Shown here: piece by piece, positions 1 through 5,636 of the stretch | Layout of the letters: each line of letters starts with the position of its first letter | Numbering within the stretch: the first letter of the stretch is position 1 | Source of the DNA: Arenimonas sp. | GTDB lineage: Bacteria > Pseudomonadota > Gammaproteobacteria > Xanthomonadales > Xanthomonadaceae | DNA: 9,360 nt | Assembly: GCA_003497545.1 (NCBI GenBank) | Contig: DNNT01000050.1 | Span: forward strand, 12,140 to 21,499 | Direction: 5' to 3' | Program-made: the position numbers and the translations under genes | Notes under the pieces: model-generated | The model's database searches: none | What the model was told of the DNA's origin: nothing | The model's input: only the letters and a program-made list of their open reading frames with translations

Positions 1-1
1 C

Positions 2-910
2 GGCCGCCACGCCCGCGCCATCGACGACGCGCTGTTCGCCCTGATCGAAACCGACGCGTCCTTCCTGCGCGACGCCGACGGCTTCTGGGGCCTGGCCTAC
101 GCCGGCCTAGACCCCGCCAGCGCGGCCGCCGGCGCGCCCGGTGCGCCACGCACCTGGCTCACGCCCGCCTTCACCGCGCTGGAGGAGGAAGGCGTGGTGC
201 CCAACCGATTCGCGCTCAGCGTCGGCCGCGCCGTGGCCCATGCGCGCGAAGGCGCCGCCACGACCCACCAGCGCGCCGTCGACCCGCTCAACCGCGGCAC
301 CCTGGTGCTGGGCGGCGGCAGCGAACAGCAGCACCTCTACCGCGGCGGCTTCCAGGACGTGCGCATCCTGCACGACCTGTACTACAACGCGAACCTGCGC
401 TGGCTGCGCGTCGGCGACGACGACCCGATCCCGGTGCCCGCGCTGGCCCCGGCCGACGCCGCCACGCACTACAGCAACGCCCTGCTCGACAGCGGCAGCA
501 GCTTCCTCGTGTTCGAAGCGGGCACCTGGCAAGCGCTGCTGGCGTCGCTGGGTCGAAGGAACCCAAGCTTCCCGGGACTTGTCGACAAGGCCCAACGCGC
601 CCTCGCCAGCGGCGCCGGCCTGCCGGAAGCCGACGTGGACCCCCGCCACTGGCCCGACCTGCACCTGGGCCTGGAAGCGCCGGACGGCCGCGACACCACG
701 CTGCGCATTCCCGCTTCGCACTACTGGCCGGGCAATGCGCTGCGCACCGGGCAGCGGCTGTGCCTGCTCATGGGCCAGCTGCCGCACTTCCCCCGCCAAT
801 CCATCCTGGGCCTGCCGCTGTTCGCGGGGCGCTACGCCGTGTTCGACCGCAGCGCGGGCGGCGGGCTGGGCGTGGTTCGGTTCGCCGCCCGGAGCGAACC
901 CGGGCCATGA
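2..910 (+). CDS. Pepsin-family (A1) aspartic protease, 3' part (N-terminus outside window)
   Basis: The frame is open from the window edge and gives 302 residues. Seen: a stretch ending DGFWGLAY (residues 26-33) matches the pepsin block FDGILGLAY. It is followed by a TPAFTALEEEGVV-like segment matching TPVFDNLWNQGLV. The second catalytic site is ALLDSGSSFLVF, with the catalytic Asp at visible residue 163 (DSG, nt 488-496). HWPDLHLGL matches the pepsin LPDIVF block. The C-terminus SILGLPLFAGRYAVFD matches ILGDVFIRQYYTVFD. Roughly the first 90 mature-equivalent residues, with the first DTG and the flap Tyr, lie upstream and cannot be checked. Only one Cys is visible, so the classical pepsin disulfides are absent. 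That resembles known cytoplasmic bacterial pepsins such as shewasin. Bacterial A1 proteases are uncommon. The stop codon overlaps the next start (ATGA), so the protease is coupled to the GNAT gene and probably to the borosin-like genes beyond it. Inference: it may cleave the precursor at 2329-2625. Confidence 0.82.
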   Translation, partial: GRHARAIDDALFALIETDASFLRDADGFWGLAYAGLDPASAAAGAPGAPRTWLTPAFTALEEEGVVPNRFALSVGRAVAHAREGAATTHQRAVDPLNRGTLVLGGGSEQQHLYRGGFQDVRILHDLYYNANLRWLRVGDDDPIPVPALAPADAATHYSNALLDSGSSFLVFEAGTWQALLASLGRRNPSFPGLVDKAQRALASGAGLPEADVDPRHWPDLHLGLEAPDGRDTTLRIPASHYWPGNALRTGQRLCLLMGQLPHFPRQSILGLPLFAGRYAVFDRSAGGGLGVVRFAARSEPGP

Positions 911-1476
911 CGACCCTGCAAACGCCCTCCCTGGTTCTTCGCCCCCTCGAAGCGCGTGACGAACCCCTTTTCCTCTCCCTTTATTGCGACGAGTCCACGA
1001 TGCGCCATCTGGGCGCCGCCATGGCGCCAACGACGGCCGTTCGCGCCTTCCGGAACGCGTTGGAACAGACTTCTTCAGGCACCGGCACCCAGCGCTTCTG
1101 GTGCGTGCAGGCGCGCCCTGGGTTCGAGTCGATTGGCGTGATGGGGCTGACCCGCATTGCGGCGCGTGCCGGCGAAGTGGGCATCCTGGTCGATCCGGCC
1201 TGCCGCGGCCGAGCCTTCGCCGCCGAGTCCATTGCGGCACTGGCAGACCACGTCTTCGGAGACCTTGGGGACGAAGTGCTGGCGGCACGCCACGCCGCCA
1301 GCAACGCGAGCACGGCGCGCCTGCTAACCAAACTGGGCTTCGAGCGACGGGCGGAGCCAGGCGGCGAAGACCCATGGCACTGGCAATTGACGCCGGCGCT
1401 CTGGACCCCGGTCCGGGACCGGTGGCGAGGCCGGGGATTGCATTCCGGTGATGATGGGCTATCGTTCCAAGATTGA
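907..1476 (+). CDS. GNAT-family N-acetyltransferase (RimJ/RimL-like)
   Basis: A protein of 189 residues. The acetyl-CoA binding motif A is visible at residues 95-105 (VDPACRGRAFA), after the beta-strand EVGIL. A typical C-terminal N-x-S-xx-LL-xx-LGF segment follows at residues 133-145. The N-terminal LVLRPLEARDEPLF is the usual RimJ/RimL-type opening. The ATG at 907 was chosen because it overlaps the upstream TGA by four bases (ATGA) and has GGAG at 891-894. It lies between the protease and the methyltransferase (20-base gap), so it is probably a tailoring or accessory gene of the same operon. Its substrate cannot be read from the sequence. A peptide N-terminus or Lys side chain is possible, but so is an unrelated small molecule. 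Codon use is looser than in neighbours: 16 of the first 60 codons end in A/T, against 4 of 60 at the start of the protease segment, which hints at a different history. Confidence 0.85.
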   Translation: MTTLQTPSLVLRPLEARDEPLFLSLYCDESTMRHLGAAMAPTTAVRAFRNALEQTSSGTGTQRFWCVQARPGFESIGVMGLTRIAARAGEVGILVDPACRGRAFAAESIAALADHVFGDLGDEVLAARHAASNASTARLLTKLGFERRAEPGGEDPWHWQLTPALWTPVRDRWRGRGLHSGDDGLSFQD

Positions 1477-1496
1477 GTGACGCGTCGCAGGGGACC

Positions 1497-2300
1497 ATGG
1501 TCAAGAGCGGCAGCCTGGCGTGCGTGGGCCTGGGGATGACACTGGGCGCACACTTGGGGCCGCGTGCGCGCGATGCGCTGGAGAACGCGGACGTTGTTTT
1601 TGTCGCGGTCTCCGACCCCTTGGTGGAACTGTGGGTGCAGCAGATGCATCCGGACGTGCGCAGTCTCCAGCCCTATTACGCGGAGGGGAAGCCCCGCACC
1701 CAGACTTACCGTGAAATGGTGGATGCCATGCTGGCCGAGGTCCGCGCAGGTCGTCGGGTCTGTGGGGCCTTCTACGGCCACCCGGGCGTGTTCGCCCAAG
1801 CCCCCCACCGAGCTATCGCCCAGGCCCGCGCGGAAGGTTTTGCCGCGCACATGGAGCCGGGGGTTTCCGCCGAGGACTGCCTCTACGCCGACCTCGGCAT
1901 CGACCCGGGCACCGTGGGCTGCCAGCACTACGAGGCCAGCCAGCTCATGTTTTACCGCCGCCGGCTCGACCCCGGCGCCTACCTCGTGCTCTGGCAGGCC
2001 GGCATCGCGGGCGATCGCAGTTTCCGGCGGTTTTCCACCCCGGCCGCGTATCGCCAGTTGCTGGTTGACCGGCTGGCCGAGGACTACCCGTTGGACCACC
2101 CGTGCACCATTTACGAAGCCAACACCCTGGCGATCCATCCACCCCGCATCGAAACCGTGGCATTGTCGGAATTGCCGCGGGTGTCGCTGGACGCCCGGTC
2201 GACGCTGGTGCTGCCGCCAGCAATACCATTGCAGCCAGACGAGGGGATGCTTGCACGCCTGGCGGCACTGGATGACGAACTGGCCGCTTGTTCCGATTGA
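1497..2300 (+). CDS. Borosin-type peptide alpha-N-methyltransferase (split borosin, SonM/OphMA-like)
   Basis: A protein of 267 residues with a tetrapyrrole-methylase fold (SAM-dependent). The SAM-site opening SLACVGLGM is at residues 6-14. What separates it from CobA/CysG/RsmI-type enzymes is a set of segments characteristic of borosin methyltransferases. These are YY-xx-GK-x-R-xxx-Y (Y60, Y61, K65, R67, Y71), AFYGHPGVF (91-99, Y93), PGVSAEDCLYADLGID (121-136) and YEAS (145-148). Y61, R67, Y71 and Y93 align at a constant offset of five with Tyr66, Arg72, Tyr76 and Tyr98 of fungal OphMA, recalled from memory. In that family the enzyme methylates backbone amides of a peptide. OphMA carries its substrate fused at the C-terminus. 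Here the protein ends after the helical/clasp region (about 175-267), and a separate small gene follows 28 bases on, as in bacterial split borosins. ATG 1497 is preferred, with AGGGG at 1489-1493 spaced tightly. A TTG at 1473 would add eight residues. Cytoplasmic; no signal peptide. Confidence 0.88.
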   Translation: MVKSGSLACVGLGMTLGAHLGPRARDALENADVVFVAVSDPLVELWVQQMHPDVRSLQPYYAEGKPRTQTYREMVDAMLAEVRAGRRVCGAFYGHPGVFAQAPHRAIAQARAEGFAAHMEPGVSAEDCLYADLGIDPGTVGCQHYEASQLMFYRRRLDPGAYLVLWQAGIAGDRSFRRFSTPAAYRQLLVDRLAEDYPLDHPCTIYEANTLAIHPPRIETVALSELPRVSLDARSTLVLPPAIPLQPDEGMLARLAALDDELAACSD

Positions 2301-2314
2301 CCCATCCATTCAAC

Positions 2315-2320
2315 AAGGGG
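2315..2320 (+). promoter_or_regulatory. Shine-Dalgarno of the precursor gene
   Basis: AAGGGG lies 8 bases before ATG 2329. It is the clearest ribosome binding site in this operon and fixes the start of the precursor. Without it the same frame could be read upstream to 1564 in the shadow of the methyltransferase. A strong site fits a peptide needed in excess over its enzyme (inference). Confidence 0.7.
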
Positions 2321-2328
2321 ATACAAAG

Positions 2329-2625
2329 ATGTCGAACGTGATTGCGTTTCTCGAGTCGCTTGGCCGCGACGCCACGATGGCCGCGCAGGGCCAGGACACC
2401 TACGCCGCCGCGGTCGACGCGCTGGGCCTGGACGACGAGCCGCGCCAGGCCTTGCTTGACCGCGACGCCGCCGCGCTGGGCGACCTGCTGGGTGGGCGCC
2501 TCGAAATGATGTGCCTGCTCTTCCCGGCCGATGGCGACGAGAAGAAGGACGACGACCAGGACGACAGCGACCAGCCGGATGACGGCGAGCGCAAGGAATC
2601 CATTGGCTTCTCCGCCCGCCACTGA
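2329..2625 (+). CDS. Putative split-borosin precursor peptide (BBD-like leader, hydrophobic core, acidic tail)
   Basis: A protein of 98 residues. Residues 1-15 (MSNVIAFLESLGRDA) and 32-51, with LGLDDEPRQALLDRD, resemble the helical borosin-binding domain of SonA-type precursors, itself related to the LigA-subunit fold (GL-xx-E-xx-ALL-xx-D). A short hydrophobic stretch follows, LEMMCLLFPA (58-67, nt 2500-2529). It sits where SonA carries its methylated residues, and both proteins then run into an xGD sequence. Unlike SonA, the protein continues with a strongly acidic tail: ten Asp between residues 68 and 85, then a mixed end, ERKESIGFSARH. Inference: residues 1-57 are the leader, about 57-67 the core, and 68-98 a follower that must be removed. 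The gene follows the methyltransferase by 28 bases, the expected split-borosin order. Alternatively it could be a small LigA-like protein that is not modified. The assignment depends on similarity judged by eye. Confidence 0.78.
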   Translation: MSNVIAFLESLGRDATMAAQGQDTYAAAVDALGLDDEPRQALLDRDAAALGDLLGGRLEMMCLLFPADGDEKKDDDQDDSDQPDDGERKESIGFSARH

Positions 2626-2649
2626 CCCGGCGAACCTGCACGCGACGCC

Positions 2650-4410
2650 ATGCACCGACGTTTCGCCATTGCCTTTTTCGCCGCGGCGCTGTGCATGGCG
2701 CCGCTGCGCTCGGAGGCCTCGCCGGCCTTCGACGCGATGCTCAAGCAGGCCGAAGCGGTGCGGAGCGCGGACCCGGCCCAGTTCGAATCGCTGATCGGGG
2801 ACCTCAACGCCAGCATCGCCTCGGCCAGCAAGGCGCAGCGCGAGCAACTGCAATACCTCAAGGCCTACCACCTGGCCTACGCCGGCCGGATGGACCTGGC
2901 GTTGCAGGCGGCCAAGCAGCTATTTGACTCGGGAACCGATCCTTCGGCTCGGTTCCGCGCCGGCGCGCTCCTGGTCAATGGTTACGCGGTCACCCGCGAG
3001 TTCAGCGAAGGCCTTCGCTACCTCAACGAAACACTGGCGCTGATCGACGAGATCAAGGATCCCGAACTGCGCCACCACGCCTGGTCGGCCGCCGGCATCA
3101 TCCACAACCAGGTGGGCCAATACGAGATCGGCATGCGCTACGCACAGCTCATGCTGGATGACGAGCCCTCCCCCCGCACGCGCTGCTTCGCAGGCACCAT
3201 GCGGATGGAGTCGCTCTACAACCTGCGCCTGCTGGCCGGCCGGGAGTCGGAACTGGACGCGCTGGTCGCGCAGTGCCTGGATGTCGGCGAACCCGTCGCC
3301 GCGAACTTCGTGCGCGGCCACCTCGCGCGACTGATGTCCGACCGGGGCGAGCGCAACGAGGCCGTGGTCTTCCTCAATCGCCACCTGCCCGAGATCGAAG
3401 CCACCCGGTATCCGCGGCTGGTGGGCGAAATTCACTCGGTACTGGCCGAGATCAACCTTGCCGCCGGCGATTCCCGCCAAGCCGATTCGCATGCCCGCAA
3501 GGCCATCGGCCAGGGCACCAGCATGGCCAACTCGGCACCGTTGGTAACCGCTTACCGGGTGCTTTACGAAAGCGCCCTGCAGCAAGGCGACACGACAGCC
3601 GCACTGGCGCACCACATCAATTATGCGGCAGCCGACAAGGCGTACCTGGACACGGTGAAGGCGCGCGAGCTCGCCTACCAGGAAGTCCTGAACGAAACCC
3701 GCGAAAAGGGCCAGGCCATCGAACTGCTCAGCCGCCAGAACCAGGTGCTGCAGCTGCAGCAGCAGGTGGACGCGCAGCAGCAGCGCAACACCCTGCTGCT
3801 GGTGCTGCTGCTGGCCGGCCTGCTCGGCACCATCGCCCTCTGGGCCTGGCGCACGAAGAAGGCGCAACTGCTGTTCCGCCGCCTGGCCGAAACCGACGCG
3901 CTCACCGGCATCTCCAACCGCATGCACTTCAGCCGCCGCGCCGAAGAAGCGCTGGAGTACTGCCGCAAGGATGGCGAAGACGCTGGCCTGGTGATGTTCG
4001 ACCTCGACGAGTTCAAGGCCATCAACGACCGCTTCGGCCACGCCGTCGGCGACTGGGTGCTCAGGCAGGTGGCCGACACCTGCAGCGCCATCTGCCGCAA
4101 GCACGACCGCTTCGGCCGCCTGGGCGGCGAAGAATTCGCCTTCCTGCTGGTGGGCTGCGACCTCGGCTCGGCCATCGCGCTGGCGCAGGAATGCCGCAAG
4201 CGCATCGCCGCCATCGACACCGCGCCCAGCGGCCACGTGTTCCGCATCACGGCCAGCTTCGGCGTGGCCGGCACCCGCAACTGCGGCTACGACTACCTCA
4301 CCCTGCTCAGCCGCGCCGACGACGCCCTGTACCGCTCCAAGCGCGAGGGGCGCGACCGCGTGCACGTGCACGGCCTCGAGGCCGTTCCGGGCGCCCTTCC
4401 GACCGCCTGA
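2650..4410 (+). CDS. TPR-domain transmembrane diguanylate cyclase (GGDEF)
   Basis: A protein of 586 residues that makes the second messenger c-di-GMP from two GTP. Domains: signal peptide (1-23); periplasmic helical TPR-like array (about 25-345); Gln-rich coiled coil (about 353-380); one transmembrane helix (381-400); cytoplasmic GGDEF domain (412-570). The domain opens with ETDALTGISNR, contains VMFDLDEFKAINDRFGHAVGD with the metal-binding Asp, and has the active-site signature GGEEF at 492-496. An inhibitory I-site RxxD (RKHD, 483-486) sits at the standard spacing before it, so product inhibition is expected. Activity looks intact, and there is no EAL domain. It starts 24 bases after the precursor stop with no clear Shine-Dalgarno, so it may depend on readthrough. 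This architecture is common in Xanthomonadaceae. Whether it has any link to the peptide genes is unknown; a periplasmic sensor role is inferred from topology. Confidence 0.9.
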   Translation: MHRRFAIAFFAAALCMAPLRSEASPAFDAMLKQAEAVRSADPAQFESLIGDLNASIASASKAQREQLQYLKAYHLAYAGRMDLALQAAKQLFDSGTDPSARFRAGALLVNGYAVTREFSEGLRYLNETLALIDEIKDPELRHHAWSAAGIIHNQVGQYEIGMRYAQLMLDDEPSPRTRCFAGTMRMESLYNLRLLAGRESELDALVAQCLDVGEPVAANFVRGHLARLMSDRGERNEAVVFLNRHLPEIEATRYPRLVGEIHSVLAEINLAAGDSRQADSHARKAIGQGTSMANSAPLVTAYRVLYESALQQGDTTAALAHHINYAAADKAYLDTVKARELAYQEVLNETREKGQAIELLSRQNQVLQLQQQVDAQQQRNTLLLVLLLAGLLGTIALWAWRTKKAQLLFRRLAETDALTGISNRMHFSRRAEEALEYCRKDGEDAGLVMFDLDEFKAINDRFGHAVGDWVLRQVADTCSAICRKHDRFGRLGGEEFAFLLVGCDLGSAIALAQECRKRIAAIDTAPSGHVFRITASFGVAGTRNCGYDYLTLLSRADDALYRSKREGRDRVHVHGLEAVPGALPTA

Positions 4411-4523
4411 CTGGCCGGGGCGCCCCTGCGCCCGCGTTGCTCGGAAGACCAGCACGTTCAGCCCGCGTTTCGTCCTTTCCGGCGAATGACCCCGGAACTG
4501 TGACCCAGGCCCCGCGCAAAGCG

Positions 4524-4538
4524 TGCAGGCGCCCTGCA
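4524..4538. repeat. Inverted repeat TGCAGG-CGC-CCTGCA
   Basis: Perfect 6-bp arms around a 3-base loop, 114 bases after the cyclase stop. It could be a weak terminator stem for the upstream operon, but no T-run follows, so Rho-independent function is doubtful. Confidence 0.4.
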
Positions 4539-4565
4539 AATCGCATGGAAGTGTGCGCAATCTCC

Positions 4566-4582
4566 CACAGTGGCCAACTGTG
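4566..4582. repeat. Inverted repeat CACAGT-GGCCA-ACTGTG
   Basis: Perfect 6-bp arms with a 5-base spacer, about 100 bases before the start of the secreted orphan. The size and symmetry suit a dimeric regulator's operator. The regulator is unknown, and chance cannot be excluded. Confidence 0.35.
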
Positions 4583-4684
4583 AGGCGTTACGCATCAACA
4601 AGTTAGGGCGCTTTCTAGACTGCTCACCAAGGATCAGGGATTCCCCGAGGAAACCCCGGTCCCTCCCCCCAGCGGAGCAGCAGC

Positions 4685-4984
4685 ATGAACGCCAACAGCC
4701 AGTTCAAGCGCCCCCACCTCCCCCGCCTCGCGGCCGTCGCCGCGCTGCTGCTGGCCCTGGCCACGCCGGCCTTCGCCCAGGGCCAGCTGGCGGTGCAGCC
4801 CGAAGGCGGCCGCGTCGCCGCCTCGGCCACGGTGACGTTCCGCATCATCGTGCGCGAAACGGTCCGCCTGGACGAGAAGAACCTGGTCGCCAACGTGGTG
4901 CGCAACGACCGCCACTCGCCGCCGGAGCAGCGCCAGGTTGCCGATCTTGGCAACATGCAGCTGGTGACGCTGGCCCGCCCGTAA
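4685..4984 (+). CDS. Small secreted/periplasmic protein of unknown function
   Basis: A protein of 99 residues that I do not recognise. It has a clear Sec signal peptide: basic n-region (K8, R9, R14), hydrophobic core AAVAALLLALA (16-26), and AFA-QG giving probable cleavage after residue 31. The mature part is only about 68 residues. Its middle, ATVTFRIIVRETVRL (48-62), alternates like beta-strands, and the rest is polar. It has no Cys, so it is neither a lipoprotein nor disulfide-bonded. GGAG at 4674-4677 is 7 bases before the ATG. It stands alone on the + strand between the cyclase and a GNAT gene (36 bases downstream). A beta-sandwich or pilus-accessory-like protein is conceivable, but nothing here proves it. 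Confidence 0.72.
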   Translation: MNANSQFKRPHLPRLAAVAALLLALATPAFAQGQLAVQPEGGRVAASATVTFRIIVRETVRLDEKNLVANVVRNDRHSPPEQRQVADLGNMQLVTLARP

Positions 4985-4991
4985 GCCACGG

Positions 4992-4997
4992 CATAAT
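4992..4997 (+). promoter_or_regulatory. Possible -10 element (CATAAT) for the second GNAT gene
   Basis: CATAAT differs from TATAAT at one base and sits just after the secreted-protein stop, 23 bases before the GNAT ATG. No good -35 is seen at 16-18 bases upstream, so this is a weak call. Confidence 0.3.
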
Positions 4998-4998
4998 C

Positions 4999-5020
4999 GG
5001 GCGGCCCCACGGAGCCGCCC
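4999..5020 (+). promoter_or_regulatory. Hairpin enclosing the ribosome binding site of the GNAT gene
   Basis: GGGCGGC (4999-5005) pairs perfectly with GCCGCCC (5014-5020), and the loop holds CCCACGGA. The Shine-Dalgarno GGAG (5011-5014) lies in the loop and at the stem edge, and the stem directly abuts ATG 5021. In a readthrough transcript from the upstream gene it should hinder ribosome access. A transcript starting near 5004 would lack most of the left arm and escape. The regulatory meaning is inferred. Confidence 0.45.
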
Positions 5021-5545
5021 ATGCCGCACCCGCTTCCCGAAACGCCCCGCCTGCGCCTGCGCGAACTGCACGACGGCGACGCGTCCTTCCTGCTCGAACT
5101 GCTCAACGACCCCGACTTCATCGCCAACATCGCCGACCGCGGCGTGCGCAGCGAGGACGACGCGCGCGCCTATCTGGCGACCGGCCCCGCGGCGAGTTAC
5201 GCAAAGCACGGTTACGGCCTGTGGGCGGTGGAAATGAAGCCCGGCGGCGAACTCGCCGGCATGTGCGGCCTGGTGAAGCGCGATTTCCTGGAGCACGCCG
5301 ACATCGGCTACGCCTTCCTGCCCGCCTGGCGCGGCCGCGGCCTGGCCGCGGAAGCCGCCCGCGCGACGCTCGCGCACGCCTTCGACGTGCTGGCAATGCC
5401 CCGCCTGCTGGCCATCGTCAACGAAGGCAATGCGGCCTCGCGCCGGCTGCTGGAATCGCTGGGCATGCAGTCGCAGGGACTGCAGCCGGTGGGCGGCCAG
5501 GAGCTCGTGGTCTACGCCATCGACCATCCCGCCCGCGGCGCCTGA
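5021..5545 (+). CDS. GNAT-family N-acetyltransferase (RimJ/RimL-like)
   Basis: A protein of 174 residues. The opening TPRLRLRELHDGDASFLLEL (8-27) is the standard RimJ/RimL-type first strand and helix. The central strand HADIGYAFLP leads into the acetyl-CoA pyrophosphate loop WRGRGLAAEA (103-112, R-G-R-G-L-A). N137 and S140 followed by RRLLESLGM are the usual motif-B residues. ATG 5021 is supported by GGAG at 5011-5014 (6-base spacing) and by the match of the N-terminus to the family. The substrate is unknown. It is not similar enough to the GNAT at 907-1476 to suggest recent duplication. It is probably a stand-alone gene, since terminator-like hairpins follow its stop. Confidence 0.88.
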   Translation: MPHPLPETPRLRLRELHDGDASFLLELLNDPDFIANIADRGVRSEDDARAYLATGPAASYAKHGYGLWAVEMKPGGELAGMCGLVKRDFLEHADIGYAFLPAWRGRGLAAEAARATLAHAFDVLAMPRLLAIVNEGNAASRRLLESLGMQSQGLQPVGGQELVVYAIDHPARGA

Positions 5546-5547
5546 AA

Positions 5548-5590
5548 ACAAACGGGGCGGGCCGCTTGCGCGCGCCCACCCCGTGTTTGT
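5548..5590 (-). terminator. Terminator hairpin of the HU-like gene (possibly bidirectional)
   Basis: ACAAAC (5548-5553) pairs with GTTTGT (5585-5590). GGGG (5554-5557) pairs with CCCC (5579-5582) across a two-base bulge, and GGGC/GCCC (5559-5562 and 5574-5577) extends the stem. Read on the minus strand, the stem ends in a T-rich GTTTGTTTTC, so it suits termination of the HU gene. On the + strand it is only weakly T-tailed. Confidence 0.6.
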
Positions 5591-5599
5591 CGCAACGCG

Positions 5600-5616
5600 C
5601 GCGCCCGGAGGGCGCG
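5600..5616 (+). terminator. Hairpin CGCGCCC-GGA-GGGCGCG, possible terminator of the GNAT gene
   Basis: A perfect 7-bp stem with a three-base loop, followed four bases later by TTTT (5621-5624). It lies between the two convergent genes and could stop + strand transcription. The short gap before the T-run weakens the call. Confidence 0.45.
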
Positions 5617-5636
5617 GCGCTTTTGCTACGACCGTA

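Larger units (their letters stand above)
4411..4684. other. Non-coding spacer between the diguanylate cyclase and the secreted orphan
   Basis: 274 bases with no convincing gene. It is less G+C-rich near its right end (4585-4625), as expected for a promoter region, but I cannot place a confident -35/-10 pair. TAGACT at 4616-4621 is the nearest -10-like element and has no good partner. It contains two short perfect inverted repeats (4524-4538 and 4566-4582), listed separately. There is no strong T-tailed terminator after the cyclase. Confidence 0.6.

Noticed and set aside
1473..1496. TTG start for the methyltransferase overlapping the GNAT stop
   Set aside because: There is no ribosome site before it and the added eight residues look unconserved. 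ATG 1497 begins directly at the family's N-terminal strand.
107..1504. Long minus-strand frame opposite the protease and GNAT genes
   Set aside because: Its product is Arg/Ala/Gly-rich with no recognisable motif, while the + strand shows pepsin and GNAT motifs with proper overlaps. It is a G+C-driven antisense frame.
1497..2300. Reading the methylase as a cobalamin/siroheme (CobA/CysG) or RsmI enzyme
   Set aside because: The fold is shared, but the YY-xx-GK-x-R-xxx-Y, FYGHPGVF and PGVSAEDCLYADL segments match borosin enzymes, and no tetrapyrrole genes are nearby.
4417..4426. GGGGCGCCCC palindrome just after the cyclase stop as a terminator
   Set aside because: It has no loop and no T-run, so a stable terminator stem cannot form from it alone.
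2920..4560. Minus-strand frame of 546 codons opposite the diguanylate cyclase
   Set aside because: It is a mirror of the TPR-GGDEF coding strand with biased Val/Ala/Gly/Gln composition and no domain.
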